Origin: JANXQG01 sp964615095
Lineage (GTDB): Bacteria > Planctomycetota > Planctomycetia > Pirellulales > Thermoguttaceae
Length of the DNA: 64,000 nucleotides
Reading direction: 5' to 3'
Assembly (NCBI GenBank): GCA_964615095.1
Contig: CAZTPX010000034.1
Span: 8,636-72,635 of the forward strand
Part shown: one piece after another, positions 8,402-16,878 of the stretch
Position numbering within the stretch: the stretch's first letter is position 1
How the letters are laid out: every line of letters begins with the position of its first letter
Position numbers and translations under genes: made by a program
Notes under the pieces: model-generated
Seen by the model: only the letters and a program-made list of their open reading frames with translations
What the model was told of the DNA's origin: nothing
Database searches by the model: none

Positions 8402-11400
8402 CTACGGCCTGCCGCTCGTCAAAGCCGCCGCAGGCCCCGGCCGTTTCAACCGCTCCTGGTAGTCGGGCCAGAGCGGGCAGTTCAGGTCGATCCAACATTT
8501 TACGCGGTGCATCTCGTCGCGCGTGAGTTTCACATCGTAGTGCCCCGCGTCCAGCACTTGCCAGAGGCGGCTTTTGACGGTGCCGAAACTCAGCGGCGGA
8601 GCCTTGTGGTGCCGCTCGGACCAGGCCCAATTGAAATAGTGGACCCAGCCGCCGCTGATTAACGTGCGATAGGAGGCGGGCACGCGGTCGGCCCCCAACA
8701 CGCCGCTGAGATTCATGTGGTGCTTGTCGCCCGCAGCGTGGCAGGAAACGCATCTGGCGTTCCATACCGGTTGGACTACCGCCTCGTAGGAGAACGGCAC
8801 AGCGCCCCACGACGGCTCTTCTAGCAGGCTGGGCGGCCGCCGGGCAGCCAGCGAGGGCCTGCGGGGCGGACTGGTTTGCCGATCCTCGTGGCAACCCACG
8901 CAACCGCGCTGCTCGCCCGGCTGCAACTGCACCACGCTCCGCATCCGCTGGACCTCGTTGAGGTTCTCGTCCAGTGCCTCGAAATACAGCACCTTGCCGG
9001 CCGGGGCGTAGAAGTTCGCCGAGCCGTCGGTCTCGACCGTCGCCATGCCCAACGAGGCCTTGGCCACAAAACTCGGCCAGCCGTAAGGGCCGGTCACCAA
9101 ATGGGTGGGCGTGGCGTAGAAATCCTCGAACACGGGCCCGTGGTCCTTGCGGAACTCACCGTTGGGCAATTGCTCCAGCGTCGCGCGGACCTCCTGGCAG
9201 ACGCGGATGTACTTCACTCGCCCCCGCGGCACGGCAGGTTCCAGCCCTTGGTAGACGTCGGCCACGGTGAACTGGCCCAGCTCCGGGTCGATACCCTGCG
9301 GGGCCTGCGAGCTAAGCACCGGCGGCCGGGGCGACGGCCGCAAAAGCGTGGCACACATGCTGGCGATCTCCGCGTTCAGATAGATCATCTCGCGATTGCC
9401 ATAGCGATCGACCACGAACAGGCCCCAGCGGTCGGCGGGGGCGTGGCTGGCGAGGAAATAGTCGCGCGAGATCGGCGCTGGGTCGCGGAAACACTCCCGG
9501 ACCGGCCAATTCATGTCGTAGCGGGGGTCGATGTCGGGCGTGATGTTCGTCAAGGCCGCCGAGTCGAAGGGGCCTTTCGAGAGGTCGATCAGGCCCAGCG
9601 GGCCGTTGTGGTCGCCGCCATGCGAGATGATCGTGCAGCAGATTTCACGGCTGCCCGGCACCTCGCGGCCGTTCATATAGCAGTTGATCGTGTCGTTGCC
9701 GAAAATCAACTCGGCGTGCGTGCCGTCGGGATGGATCGCCCAGAGCGTATGGCCGAAGTTCGCGCCCTTGTCGAGATATTCGGAGCGCGTCCAGAGGATG
9801 CGGCCGTCGCGCATCATGGCGGGCGACCATTCACTCAAGTTGGCGAAGGAAAGCGGTCGAATGTTCTCGCCGTCGGCATCCATGCGGAAGAGCACGAAGG
9901 CCTGCGGCCGCCAGCAGAGGAAGCGGGCACGGCAGCGGGTGGAGATGAAGGCCAGCCCGCCGTCGGCTAGCGGACAGGGATAGTAGTCATGGAACGGCCC
10001 GTGGGTCAGCACTTGGGCCTTGCCCCCCTCCACGCCGACCGACATCAGCTTCCAGTAGCAATCGGTTCCCGGTGTCGCGGGCTTGTCGGGCCGGTAGGCG
10101 AAGTAGACCCGCCTGGCCTCGAAATCGGCCACCGGATCGCGGGCGATGCCCTGGCTGGCGTCGAAGAGCGTGACGACGCGGGCGTCCTTGGGTTCAATGC
10201 GGCCGCTCACGCGGGGGATTTCGAGGATACATATCCCGCCGCCCGGGCGGAACTGCGCGTCGAGGATGTCGCTATAGTTGTGCGAGGAGAGGTACGGATA
10301 CCGCTGGACAAAGAGGATCCGCTGGATGGCAGCCAGGTCCGGATCACGGAACATCAGCCTGCGCTTGGCCATGCGGGCGTCGAGATAGAGTGATTCCTCG
10401 GCGTCGATGTCAGGATCGGCCTTGGCCGCCAGCGCGGCCTGTCGGCGGCGGAGTTCGACCAACTGTGACCGCTCTTCCCGCACGTCGAGTCCCTTGTCCG
10501 CCAGGCGTTGGGCCATTTCGTCCATAAGGACCAGCGTCCGCGTCAAGGGATCGAGGCGGGCGATGCGGCCCCAATAGGGCGGCCCGCCGGGTACCGCTGG
10601 CCGCTCGATGCGCAGCGGCGAGACGTGATCGGCCGGGTTGATTCGCCGCCAGGTGTTGCGCTCGCACAGGAACGCGTAACGCACGAGGCCATCCCAGGTC
10701 AGCGGGTCGGGCAGGGGAACCGGCGAGGCGTATCCACCGGGGGCCGGCTGGACGAAATTCGCCGACTTGACCACGGCCACTGTCTTCCAACGCTTGCCGT
10801 CCAGCGAGAGGCGGACCTCGACTCCCAGCGGCATGCGGTCCTGGTACTTGCCCTCTCGGTCGCGCGAGAAGACGATCTTAGAGACCTGCGCGGCAGCAGG
10901 CAATTCGATTTGCGCCCACTCGTTGTTTTCGCTGGCCGCGATCCAACTGTGGCTATTGCCGTAGAGTCCGTCGTTGAGGTGCGCGACCTGGTGGATCGCA
11001 TAGCCCGGCAGGCAGGACGAGGCGTCGGCCTTGGCACCGACGGCGGCTAGGGCCAGGTTCTTTTTCGCGCCAGGCCCGTAGACTTCCAACTCGTCGATGC
11101 AGGGCTGGCCGCCGCTGGAAGCCAGGATCACGACGCGGATGAACTTCGCCTCTTGTGTCGGAAAGGTGATCGGGTTGGGACCGTCGACAACGAACGTGGG
11201 GGCGGCAGCTATCGAAAACGAATCGGTCGGTGCAAACATGCTCACCAGGGCGAGAAACCCTAAGAGCGTTCGGAAGAAATGAGAGGGTTGGAGTCCCGGC
11301 TTTAGCCGGAATGCCCGGAAATTCCGCCTAAAGGCGGGACTCCAACAATCGGCCATTTTCCGCGTTTCTTCCGGACGCTCTAATCGCAAGGCAAAACGAA

Positions 11401-11404
11401 TCAT
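8402..11404 (-). CDS. HzsA-related secreted protein with discoidin-like domain, PD40 propeller and two haem c sites
   Basis: About 1000 residues. After an unusually long n-region comes a hydrophobic segment (TLLGFLALVSMFA), then an F5/8 type C-like beta domain (IRVVILASSGG...IDELEVYG), a second discoidin-like module (NEWAQIELPAAAQVSKIVFS), and a propeller region of the type found in the middle domain of hydrazine synthase alpha (ILWTRSEYLDKGANFGHTLW, NDTINCYMNG). Two CxxCH haem c motifs lie at about C835 and C885. Planctomycetes have many such HzsA-related proteins outside anammox species, so hydrazine synthesis should not be inferred. Start chosen at 11404 because ATGA overlaps the stop of pilT. 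The coding region then runs through a copy of an intergenic repeat, giving residues like AFRLKPGLQP in the n-region. A later start near the hydrophobic core is possible. Confidence 0.75.
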   Translation of the reverse strand: MIRFALRLERPEETRKMADCWSPAFRRNFRAFRLKPGLQPSHFFRTLLGFLALVSMFAPTDSFSIAAAPTFVVDGPNPITFPTQEAKFIRVVILASSGGQPCIDELEVYGPGAKKNLALAAVGAKADASSCLPGYAIHQVAHLNDGLYGNSHSWIAASENNEWAQIELPAAAQVSKIVFSRDREGKYQDRMPLGVEVRLSLDGKRWKTVAVVKSANFVQPAPGGYASPVPLPDPLTWDGLVRYAFLCERNTWRRINPADHVSPLRIERPAVPGGPPYWGRIARLDPLTRTLVLMDEMAQRLADKGLDVREERSQLVELRRRQAALAAKADPDIDAEESLYLDARMAKRRLMFRDPDLAAIQRILFVQRYPYLSSHNYSDILDAQFRPGGGICILEIPRVSGRIEPKDARVVTLFDASQGIARDPVADFEARRVYFAYRPDKPATPGTDCYWKLMSVGVEGGKAQVLTHGPFHDYYPCPLADGGLAFISTRCRARFLCWRPQAFVLFRMDADGENIRPLSFANLSEWSPAMMRDGRILWTRSEYLDKGANFGHTLWAIHPDGTHAELIFGNDTINCYMNGREVPGSREICCTIISHGGDHNGPLGLIDLSKGPFDSAALTNITPDIDPRYDMNWPVRECFRDPAPISRDYFLASHAPADRWGLFVVDRYGNREMIYLNAEIASMCATLLRPSPRPPVLSSQAPQGIDPELGQFTVADVYQGLEPAVPRGRVKYIRVCQEVRATLEQLPNGEFRKDHGPVFEDFYATPTHLVTGPYGWPSFVAKASLGMATVETDGSANFYAPAGKVLYFEALDENLNEVQRMRSVVQLQPGEQRGCVGCHEDRQTSPPRRPSLAARRPPSLLEEPSWGAVPFSYEAVVQPVWNARCVSCHAAGDKHHMNLSGVLGADRVPASYRTLISGGWVHYFNWAWSERHHKAPPLSFGTVKSRLWQVLDAGHYDVKLTRDEMHRVKCWIDLNCPLWPDYQERLKRPGPAAALTSGRP
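11261..11382. repeat. Nested inverted repeat inside the 5' coding region of the HzsA-related gene
   Basis: Inner arms 11288-11309 and 11324-11345 (TTGGAGTCCCGGCTTTAGCCGG type) are near-perfect inverted copies and each contains its own CCGGC/GCCGG or CCGCC/GGCGG mini-hairpin. Outer arms 11261-11281 and 11363-11382 pair at about 18 of 21 positions but are unrelated to the outer arms of the other family members. The same inner palindrome recurs at 14570-14627 and 56081-56129. Confidence 0.85.
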
Positions 11405-12501
11405 ACCTTCCACCCCTTTCCGGCAGTCGGGAGTTTGGTCATGTCGCCCGTCTGATGGCGGACGAAATCGGGTTCGCGAGCGTAGGAGAGGGCCAGGTCG
11501 TAGGAGATTTCTCCCTTCTGGTAGAGCGCCAGCAGGGCCGAATCCATGGTCTGCATCTGCAGCTTGCGCCCCATCTGCATCTCGCTGTACAAATTGAATT
11601 CTTTCCGTTCTCGGATGTGATTGCGTACGGCGGGAGTGCTGACCAGGACCTCGCAAGCTATAACCCGCCCGTGACCATCGGCCCGGGGGAGCAGATTCTG
11701 CGCGATGGCGGCCTGCAGCGTGGATGACAACTGGACGATGATGGCGTTCTGCTGGTTGCCGGGAAAGACGCTGTAGATGCGTTGGATGGTCTGCACGGTG
11801 TCGGGCGTGTGCAACGTGGCCAGCACGAGGTGACCGGTCTCGGCGGCGATCAGCGCGGTTTCGATGGTCTCCAGGTCTCGCATCTCGCCGATCACGATCA
11901 CGTCGGGGTCCTGGCGCAAGACATGCACCAACGCTTCACGGAACGAGCGGACGTCGGTGCCCACCTCCTGCTGGACGATGATGCTGCGGAGATTGTCGTG
12001 GACGAACTCGACGGGGTCCTCGATGGTCACGATCTTGGCGCGGCGATTGTGGTTGATCAGGTCGATCATGAAGTTCAGCGTCGTCGTCTTGCCGACCCCG
12101 GTGGGGCCGGTCACCAGCACCAGGCCGTTGGGCAGGCGGCTCAGTTCTTCCACAATGGGCGGCAATCCCAGCTCGGCGGCCGTGCGGACCGTCTTCTCGC
12201 ACAAGCGAATGGCCGCTTCCGGGCAGCCGGCATGATAGTAGATGCTGACGCGAAAGCGGCCCACGCCGTCGATGTGGCGGGAGAAGCAAAGCTGCAGGCG
12301 TTCCTGCAGGACCTCGCGCTGTTTGGGCAGGAGCAATTTGTCGATGATCTCGTCCAGCGCGACCTCGTCCAGCGGTTTCCCTTGGCTGACGTGAATTTCG
12401 CCGTTGACGCGCAAGACGGGCGCCACGCCGCGGATCAGGTGAATGTCGCTGGCCCCGCGGTCCCGCGCGCCCTCAAGTATCTTCCCCAGCGTCCAGCCCA
12501 T
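11401..12501 (-). CDS. pilT: PilT-type secretion/retraction ATPase
   Basis: A 366-residue hexameric ATPase of the GspE/PilT superfamily, PilT subgroup, acting at the cytoplasmic face of the inner membrane. It has an N-terminal PAS-like domain (ASDIHLIRGVAPVLRVNGEI), Walker A GPTGVGKTT (residues 132-140), Asp box IVTIEDPVEF, Walker B VIGEMRDLET (about 204-212), His box ATLHT, and the PilT C-terminal motif VRNHIRE. Length is normal for PilT. No pilin, PilB, PilC or PilQ lies in the window. Instead it sits after a TPR gene (6-base gap) in the AAA+/DUF1257/DUF2997 operon, and its TGA overlaps the next ATG. It may therefore power something other than a classical type IV pilus; that is inference. 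Confidence 0.9.
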   Translation of the reverse strand: MGWTLGKILEGARDRGASDIHLIRGVAPVLRVNGEIHVSQGKPLDEVALDEIIDKLLLPKQREVLQERLQLCFSRHIDGVGRFRVSIYYHAGCPEAAIRLCEKTVRTAAELGLPPIVEELSRLPNGLVLVTGPTGVGKTTTLNFMIDLINHNRRAKIVTIEDPVEFVHDNLRSIIVQQEVGTDVRSFREALVHVLRQDPDVIVIGEMRDLETIETALIAAETGHLVLATLHTPDTVQTIQRIYSVFPGNQQNAIIVQLSSTLQAAIAQNLLPRADGHGRVIACEVLVSTPAVRNHIRERKEFNLYSEMQMGRKLQMQTMDSALLALYQKGEISYDLALSYAREPDFVRHQTGDMTKLPTAGKGWKV

Positions 12502-12507
12502 GAATCG

Positions 12508-13281
12508 TTATCTCCCCCATATCCGCCGAAACCACTTCAGCGGCGACCAGTTCCACTTTTGCAAACGGCGCAATTGCTCATCCGCGTCGGCGTGCCGCGG
12601 ACAAAGCTCCAGGCAATGCTGAAAACTCTCGCGGGCGGCGCGGGCCAATCCCAACTCCGCCTGGCAGATCCCCTGCACGTACCAAGCATAATGGACATCC
12701 GGGGCCGCGTCCAGCGCCCGGCGGATGCGGCCCAGCGCCAGGCTCGGCCTGCGATAGTATAACTCGATCCGGGCGGCCTCCAAGGGGACGAGCCAGTCGG
12801 CGTCGAGTTCCTGCGCCTTGTCGAAACAATAGCGGTCCATTTCCTGCTGCCCGGCGATCATGATCTCGCCGCGGACCAGCCAGCGGTAGGCCGATTGCCC
12901 CGGCTGTTGCAGCGAGCCGTCGCAGAGGGCGTGGGCCTGCTTGAGGTTGCCCATGCGGCAGGCGGCTTGCGCCCGGGCCGCCAGCAATTCGCCCTGGTTC
13001 GGAAACAGTTCCAGCCCCTTGCGGCCCCAAAGGTCGGCCTCGGGATATTCCTGCAACTCGACAAGCATCTGCACTTGGCCCACCCAACCAGCCGCCAGGG
13101 AACGGTCCAGTTCCAGCGCGCGGGAGTAGTATTTCAGCCCGTTCTCGTAGTGCCCGGCGCGGCGGGATTCATCGGCCTTTTTCATCCAGTAGGCTGAGTC
13201 GCGTAGCAGCGCGTCGCTCTGGCCTGGCTCGGGTTCGGGGCGGTTGCCCGCGTTGAATTCCAGCTTGTCGAATCTTGCCAT
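12508..13281 (-). CDS. TPR-repeat protein of the AAA+/PilT operon
   Basis: A 257-residue soluble protein made largely of tetratricopeptide repeats (AGHYENGLKYYSRALELDRSL, GNLKQAHALCDGSLQQP, ELGLARAARESFQHCLELCP). No signal peptide when started at the ATG at 13281, which has AAGGA about 9 bases upstream; the longer open frame overlaps the previous gene and is rejected. The C-terminus is rich in Trp and basic residues (WNWSPLKWFRRIWGR), possibly amphipathic and membrane-facing. Probably a scaffold linking the membrane protein encoded 14 bases upstream with the PilT ATPase encoded 6 bases downstream. Partner unknown. Confidence 0.8.
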   Translation of the reverse strand: MARFDKLEFNAGNRPEPEPGQSDALLRDSAYWMKKADESRRAGHYENGLKYYSRALELDRSLAAGWVGQVQMLVELQEYPEADLWGRKGLELFPNQGELLAARAQAACRMGNLKQAHALCDGSLQQPGQSAYRWLVRGEIMIAGQQEMDRYCFDKAQELDADWLVPLEAARIELYYRRPSLALGRIRRALDAAPDVHYAWYVQGICQAELGLARAARESFQHCLELCPRHADADEQLRRLQKWNWSPLKWFRRIWGR

Positions 13282-13295
13282 CAAGCGCGTCCTTT

Positions 13296-14300
13296 TCAGC
13301 GAATGGCCCCGAACCGCCAGAGCGGCTGGGTGTGCCAGTAGACCCGTCCCACAATCTGCCGCCGCGGCACAATGCCGGCGAGCCGCCACATTAGCACTCC
13401 CGGAACATCGGCACTGGCCAAGATGAAGTAGGAATTTCCGGGAACAGTGATTTTCAGGCTATCGGGCAAGCGAACCGGATTGAGCGGCAGCCACGGCGAG
13501 GGTTCTCCGTTGACTCGTAGTTCGCCAGCAACGCACGTCACGCTGTCGCCGGCTTGGGCGAGAATGCGGTCGATGCGGTCACCCTGAAGGCGATAGAAGC
13601 CATGCACGCCTATCATCGGTATGTTTTGTTCAGGGCGAGTGTATTGCACGATGTCGCCCGGCTGCGGGTCAGACCATCGATAAGCGGACGGATTCACCAG
13701 CACGACGTCGCCGGCCTCGAATGGGGGCGCCGCCAGGTTGAATTGCACCGGGCTGGCTACACATCCTACCACTTGGCTGACCGGATAGTAGAGCACGAGC
13801 ACCAGCAAGAACAGGGCCACGCCGGAGTAGGCCAGCCGCCGCTTGAAAGTGACGACGCCCGCGGCCAGGATGTCCAGGATCGATGCCGCGTGGACCGAGA
13901 CGGCCAACCCCAACAGGATCAGGCCTAATGCCGTGCCGGCAAAGAGCAGACCCGACAACAGGGCGGCAACGTAGCACCAAAACATCCACCTTCCGCGCCT
14001 GGCCCGGCCCATGTGCCGCTGCGCCCAACCGGGAATGACCGTCCGCAGGAGCAATCCAGGGGCCGGCAGGTCGGGCGCCAAGTCAGACCACCGCTTGAAC
14101 GGGAGCGCTCGGCCAGCCGCGGCACGGATGCGGTACCAGTAAACGACGGTAGGGAACCACCGCCGCCAGCGTTTTGCCGCGGAGCTGGCGCGCGGCGGGT
14201 GTACGTCGATCGCCAGCGAGGCCAGTTGCAGGCTGGCGCCGCATCGACCGCAGTTCTGCACTCCCGGCATGTTCTGGAACTGGCAGTTGCTGCATTCCAT
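13296..14300 (-). CDS. Zinc-ribbon membrane protein with a degenerate signal peptidase I (S26) fold
   Basis: 334 residues. N-terminal zinc ribbon with Cys3, Cys6, Cys17 and Cys20; a basic region; two or three membrane segments (about 106-150 and 156-178); then a C-terminal S26-like domain. Signal peptidase box C is present (GDVVLVN, 197-203), as are the box D framework (DRILAQAGD, 244-252) and a following VNGEP. Both catalytic residues appear lost: the position of the nucleophile Ser in box B reads LAAPP (Leu189), and the box D general-base Lys is Asp244. It is therefore probably a non-proteolytic relative. It lies 7 bases from the DUF2997 gene and 14 from the TPR gene, inside one operon. Role unknown. 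Confidence 0.72.
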   Translation of the reverse strand: MECSNCQFQNMPGVQNCGRCGASLQLASLAIDVHPPRASSAAKRWRRWFPTVVYWYRIRAAAGRALPFKRWSDLAPDLPAPGLLLRTVIPGWAQRHMGRARRGRWMFWCYVAALLSGLLFAGTALGLILLGLAVSVHAASILDILAAGVVTFKRRLAYSGVALFLLVLVLYYPVSQVVGCVASPVQFNLAAPPFEAGDVVLVNPSAYRWSDPQPGDIVQYTRPEQNIPMIGVHGFYRLQGDRIDRILAQAGDSVTCVAGELRVNGEPSPWLPLNPVRLPDSLKITVPGNSYFILASADVPGVLMWRLAGIVPRRQIVGRVYWHTQPLWRFGAIR

Positions 14301-14307
14301 GGACCGC

Positions 14308-14514
14308 TCACCGCCGCTGCTTCACGTTAACGTGTTCCTGGACCTGCTCCGTGGCCTCATAGTACTCGTGGGTCAGTTCCCGCGATTCCTCTCGCCCGAG
14401 GATGCGGGCGAGAAAGTCGGCCAGATCGAGGCAACGAGCGCCCTTGATGCCGATCGTCCTCGCTGTCACCTTCCCCTCGGGGCTGATTTCAATCTCAAGT
14501 TCTTCTCGGGCCAT
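14308..14514 (-). CDS. DUF2997 small protein
   Basis: 68 residues. The pattern ELEIEISPEGKV..RTIGIKGARCLDLADFLARILG matches DUF2997, in which a two-strand start is followed by a KG..C motif and a helix. In other bacteria and cyanobacteria such proteins are found next to DUF1257 (Ycf35-like) and Ycf46-like AAA genes, as here. The conserved Cys (in GARCLDL) could be functional. The start at 14514 is supported by GGAAGGAAC a few bases upstream. Biochemical role unknown. Confidence 0.8.
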   Translation of the reverse strand: MAREELEIEISPEGKVTARTIGIKGARCLDLADFLARILGREESRELTHEYYEATEQVQEHVNVKQRR

Positions 14515-14569
14515 CGAATTGTTCCTTCCTAGTGCAGTCAGTCAAGCAGACGAGTATTTACGGTTTACG

Positions 14570-14627
14570 TTGGAGTACCGCCTTTAGGCGGCGTTTTGCG
14601 GGAATTCCGGCTAAAGCCGGGACTCCA
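14570..14627. repeat. Intergenic palindromic repeat, second family copy
   Basis: Arms 14570-14591 and 14607-14627 are inverted copies of the TTGGAGTCCCGCCTTTAGGCGG-type sequence, with a GCGTTTTGCGGGAATT-type spacer. It lies between the DUF1257 and DUF2997 genes of the operon, so it would be transcribed and could form a strong mRNA hairpin. No locus-specific outer arms are evident, unlike the copies at 11.3 and 56.1 kb. Confidence 0.85.
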
Positions 14628-14666
14628 GCCGATGGCTACAATGCTGAATTACCACACTGCAGTGTC

Positions 14667-15125
14667 TCACCAATTGCGGACGCGGATCTTCACCGTGCGG
14701 TCTTCCGCCACTTCTTCGGACACCACGTGCATGTTCCGCTCTTTCATTTCCGTGATCACGCGGTGGTACACGTACTGCTGCGTCACGCGATCGACCAACT
14801 CCTGGCCGATCTCGCGAAGTTTGGCCTTGCTGTATCCCTTGCCCTCCATGCAGACCCGCAGGCTGCCGCGGCCGTCGCGGCTGAAAACGGCCCGCAGGCC
14901 CTCGCGCTCGACGACGATTTTCTCGCCGCAACCGGCGGCGTTCGCCAGGATCTCGCTGTTATCGACCTCGATTTCTTCGCGCGTCGTTGCCGTCACCTGG
15001 GACGCTTCCGTCTCGACGGCCTGGACCGCGGAGAACCCCAATGCCCCCACCGCCGCACCGACGACGGCGGTGATCGCCGGCCAATTGGCGATGATGATCG
15101 GGGTCAGCACTACAACCGTACTCAT
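14667..15125 (-). CDS. DUF1257 (Ycf35-like) protein with N-terminal membrane segment
   Basis: 152 residues. Start at the ATG at 15125, preceded by AAGGAAAC; the longer open frame overlaps the AAA+ gene. The first 40 residues form a hydrophobic segment (IIIANWPAITAVVGAAVGALGFSA). The C-terminal half matches the end of DUF1257/Ycf35: VDRVTQQYVYHRVITEMKERN followed by VVSEEV and a final basic-aromatic RVRNW. Canonical Ycf35 proteins are soluble as far as I know, so the membrane segment in place of the usual N-terminal half is unusual. Lies 40 bases downstream of the AAA+ gene. Function unknown. Confidence 0.72.
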   Translation of the reverse strand: MSTVVVLTPIIIANWPAITAVVGAAVGALGFSAVQAVETEASQVTATTREEIEVDNSEILANAAGCGEKIVVEREGLRAVFSRDGRGSLRVCMEGKGYSKAKLREIGQELVDRVTQQYVYHRVITEMKERNMHVVSEEVAEDRTVKIRVRNW

Positions 15126-15165
15126 AACACGTTTCCTTTCCGTCAAGAACTTGCCCTGTTTCCAA

Positions 15166-16878
15166 TCAAAACTCGATCTTGCGGGCGCCTTCTTCTTTGA
15201 CCCGCAGGAGCTTCGTCGACGCGGGCCGCGCGCGTCCGCTGGCCCAACTCCGTAACCGGCCCATCTCCTCATTCATGGTCTTCGAAAGGGGCACCGTCTC
15301 ACCCAATGTCTTTTGGATCAACTCGGTGGAAAGCTCCCCCTGCTCGCTGAAGGCGTCGAACAGGGCCGAGATGACGGCCTCCTCGATCTCCGCGCCGCTG
15401 AAGCCCTCGCTGGCGCGGGCCAGCGCTGGCAGATCGAACGCGGCCGGGTCGCGCCCGCGCTTCTGGAGGTGAATCCGCAAGACTTCCACGCGCTCGCTCT
15501 CGCTGGGCAGGTCGACGAAGAAGATCTCGTCCAGGCGGCCCTTGCGCAACAACTCGGGCGGCAGGTGGGCGATCTGGTTGGCGGTGCAGATGACGAACAC
15601 GGGAGAGGCCTTCTCCGAGAGCCAGGTCAAGAGCGTGCCGAAGACCCGCGTCGAGGTGCCGGCGTCGCTGCCGGCGAAATCCGAGGAACCGGCCAGCGCC
15701 TTGTCGATCTCGTCGACCCAGAGAATCACGGGGGCCACGCTTTCCGCCGTCTGCAGCGCGCGGCGGACGTTTTCCTCGCTGGATCCCACCAGGCTGCTGA
15801 ACATCTGGCCCAGGTCGAAGCGCAGCAGGGGCAGGTTCCACAAGCTGGCCACGGCCTTGGCGCAGAGGCTCTTGCCGCAACCCTGTACGCCCAGGAGCAT
15901 CACCCCGCGGGGCGGCGACAGCCCGAAGCGGGTGGCGCGATCGGTAAAGGCCACGCTCCGCTTGACCAACCACTGCTTGAGGTTGTCCAGCCCCGCCACC
16001 TGGTTGAAATCTTCGCTCGCCTCGTAGTACTCCAGCAAGCCGCTCTTCTTGATGATCTGCTGCTTCTCGCTGAAGATCACGCTCACGTCGTTGGCATCGA
16101 GCTTGCCGTTGAGCACCAAGGTCTTGGCAAAAACGTTCTCCGCCTCCTTGAGCGTCAGTCCGCCCGCGGCGTGCAGCAGGCGCTCGCGGGCGTCGGCGTC
16201 CAGGTCGATCTGCACCTGGGGCGTGTCCTTCACGTCGTCGATGATTCGGTCGAGAAGCTGGTCCAAATCGGCCATGGTCGGCAGGCCGAACTCGACCACG
16301 GTCACGTCCTTGGCCAATTCCTGCGAGATTCGCAGCGAGGGGGCCACGATCACCAGCGACTTGTAGGTGTCGCGGAGGTGGTACGCGGCATCGCGGAGGC
16401 GGCGAATCACCGCCAGATTGCAGCGATCGTCGACCGTGAAGCGGTGGAAATCCTTGAACAGGTAGATCGCCGGCTGGACTTGTTGAATCACGGCGTCCAG
16501 CGCGGCCAACGGGTCGGCCGTATTCCCGCCGCCCATTTTCGTCTGCTGCGGTTCCACGCCCGACTTGACAATGCCTTGCGTGACCGTCCAGACGAAAAGG
16601 TTCTTCTCGCGCTTCTCGGCGATCTCCCGCAGGCACCGCTCCACCCGCTCTTCTTCCCAACTTACCACATAGATCACCGGGTAGCGGGCGCGGATCAGGA
16701 CCTCCAACTCCTCTTGCGGGCCAAGACGGCGGGGAGCCGCATGCGAGATGACGGCCGGTTTCGGCGCAGCTTTTGCCACCGCCGATTGCGACCCTTGCGC
16801 CGGCCGCGCAACAGGCGGCGGCACGGGTTGTAGCGGTCGGCCAGACGGCGGCTTGGGTCTAACGGGTTGATCGTTCAT
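15166..16878 (-). CDS. Ycf46-like AAA+ ATPase
   Basis: 570 residues. A Pro/Ala-rich linker (1-50) is followed by a degenerate NTPase-like domain (about 55-270, LIRARYPVIYVVSWEEERVE) characteristic of Ycf46, and an active AAA+ module: Walker A GVQGCGKS (330-337), Walker B VILWVDEID (about 384-392), sensor-1 region VICTAN, Arg-finger region RKGRLDEIFFVDLP, and a helical lid (ASEGFSGAEIEEAV). Ycf46 homologues occur in cyanobacteria, plastids and many bacteria, without a settled biochemical role. ATGA overlap with the preceding 73-residue gene shows translational coupling. It is the only ATPase of its operon besides PilT. Confidence 0.88.
   Translation of the reverse strand: MNDQPVRPKPPSGRPLQPVPPPVARPAQGSQSAVAKAAPKPAVISHAAPRRLGPQEELEVLIRARYPVIYVVSWEEERVERCLREIAEKREKNLFVWTVTQGIVKSGVEPQQTKMGGGNTADPLAALDAVIQQVQPAIYLFKDFHRFTVDDRCNLAVIRRLRDAAYHLRDTYKSLVIVAPSLRISQELAKDVTVVEFGLPTMADLDQLLDRIIDDVKDTPQVQIDLDADARERLLHAAGGLTLKEAENVFAKTLVLNGKLDANDVSVIFSEKQQIIKKSGLLEYYEASEDFNQVAGLDNLKQWLVKRSVAFTDRATRFGLSPPRGVMLLGVQGCGKSLCAKAVASLWNLPLLRFDLGQMFSSLVGSSEENVRRALQTAESVAPVILWVDEIDKALAGSSDFAGSDAGTSTRVFGTLLTWLSEKASPVFVICTANQIAHLPPELLRKGRLDEIFFVDLPSESERVEVLRIHLQKRGRDPAAFDLPALARASEGFSGAEIEEAVISALFDAFSEQGELSTELIQKTLGETVPLSKTMNEEMGRLRSWASGRARPASTKLLRVKEEGARKIEF

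Noticed and set aside
8402..11404. Hydrazine synthase (anammox) interpretation
   Set aside because: HzsA-related proteins are widespread in non-anammox planctomycetes; the beta and gamma subunits and other anammox genes are absent.
11401..12501. Classical type IV pilus locus
   Set aside because: Only PilT is present; no pilin, PilB, PilC, PilM-Q in the window.
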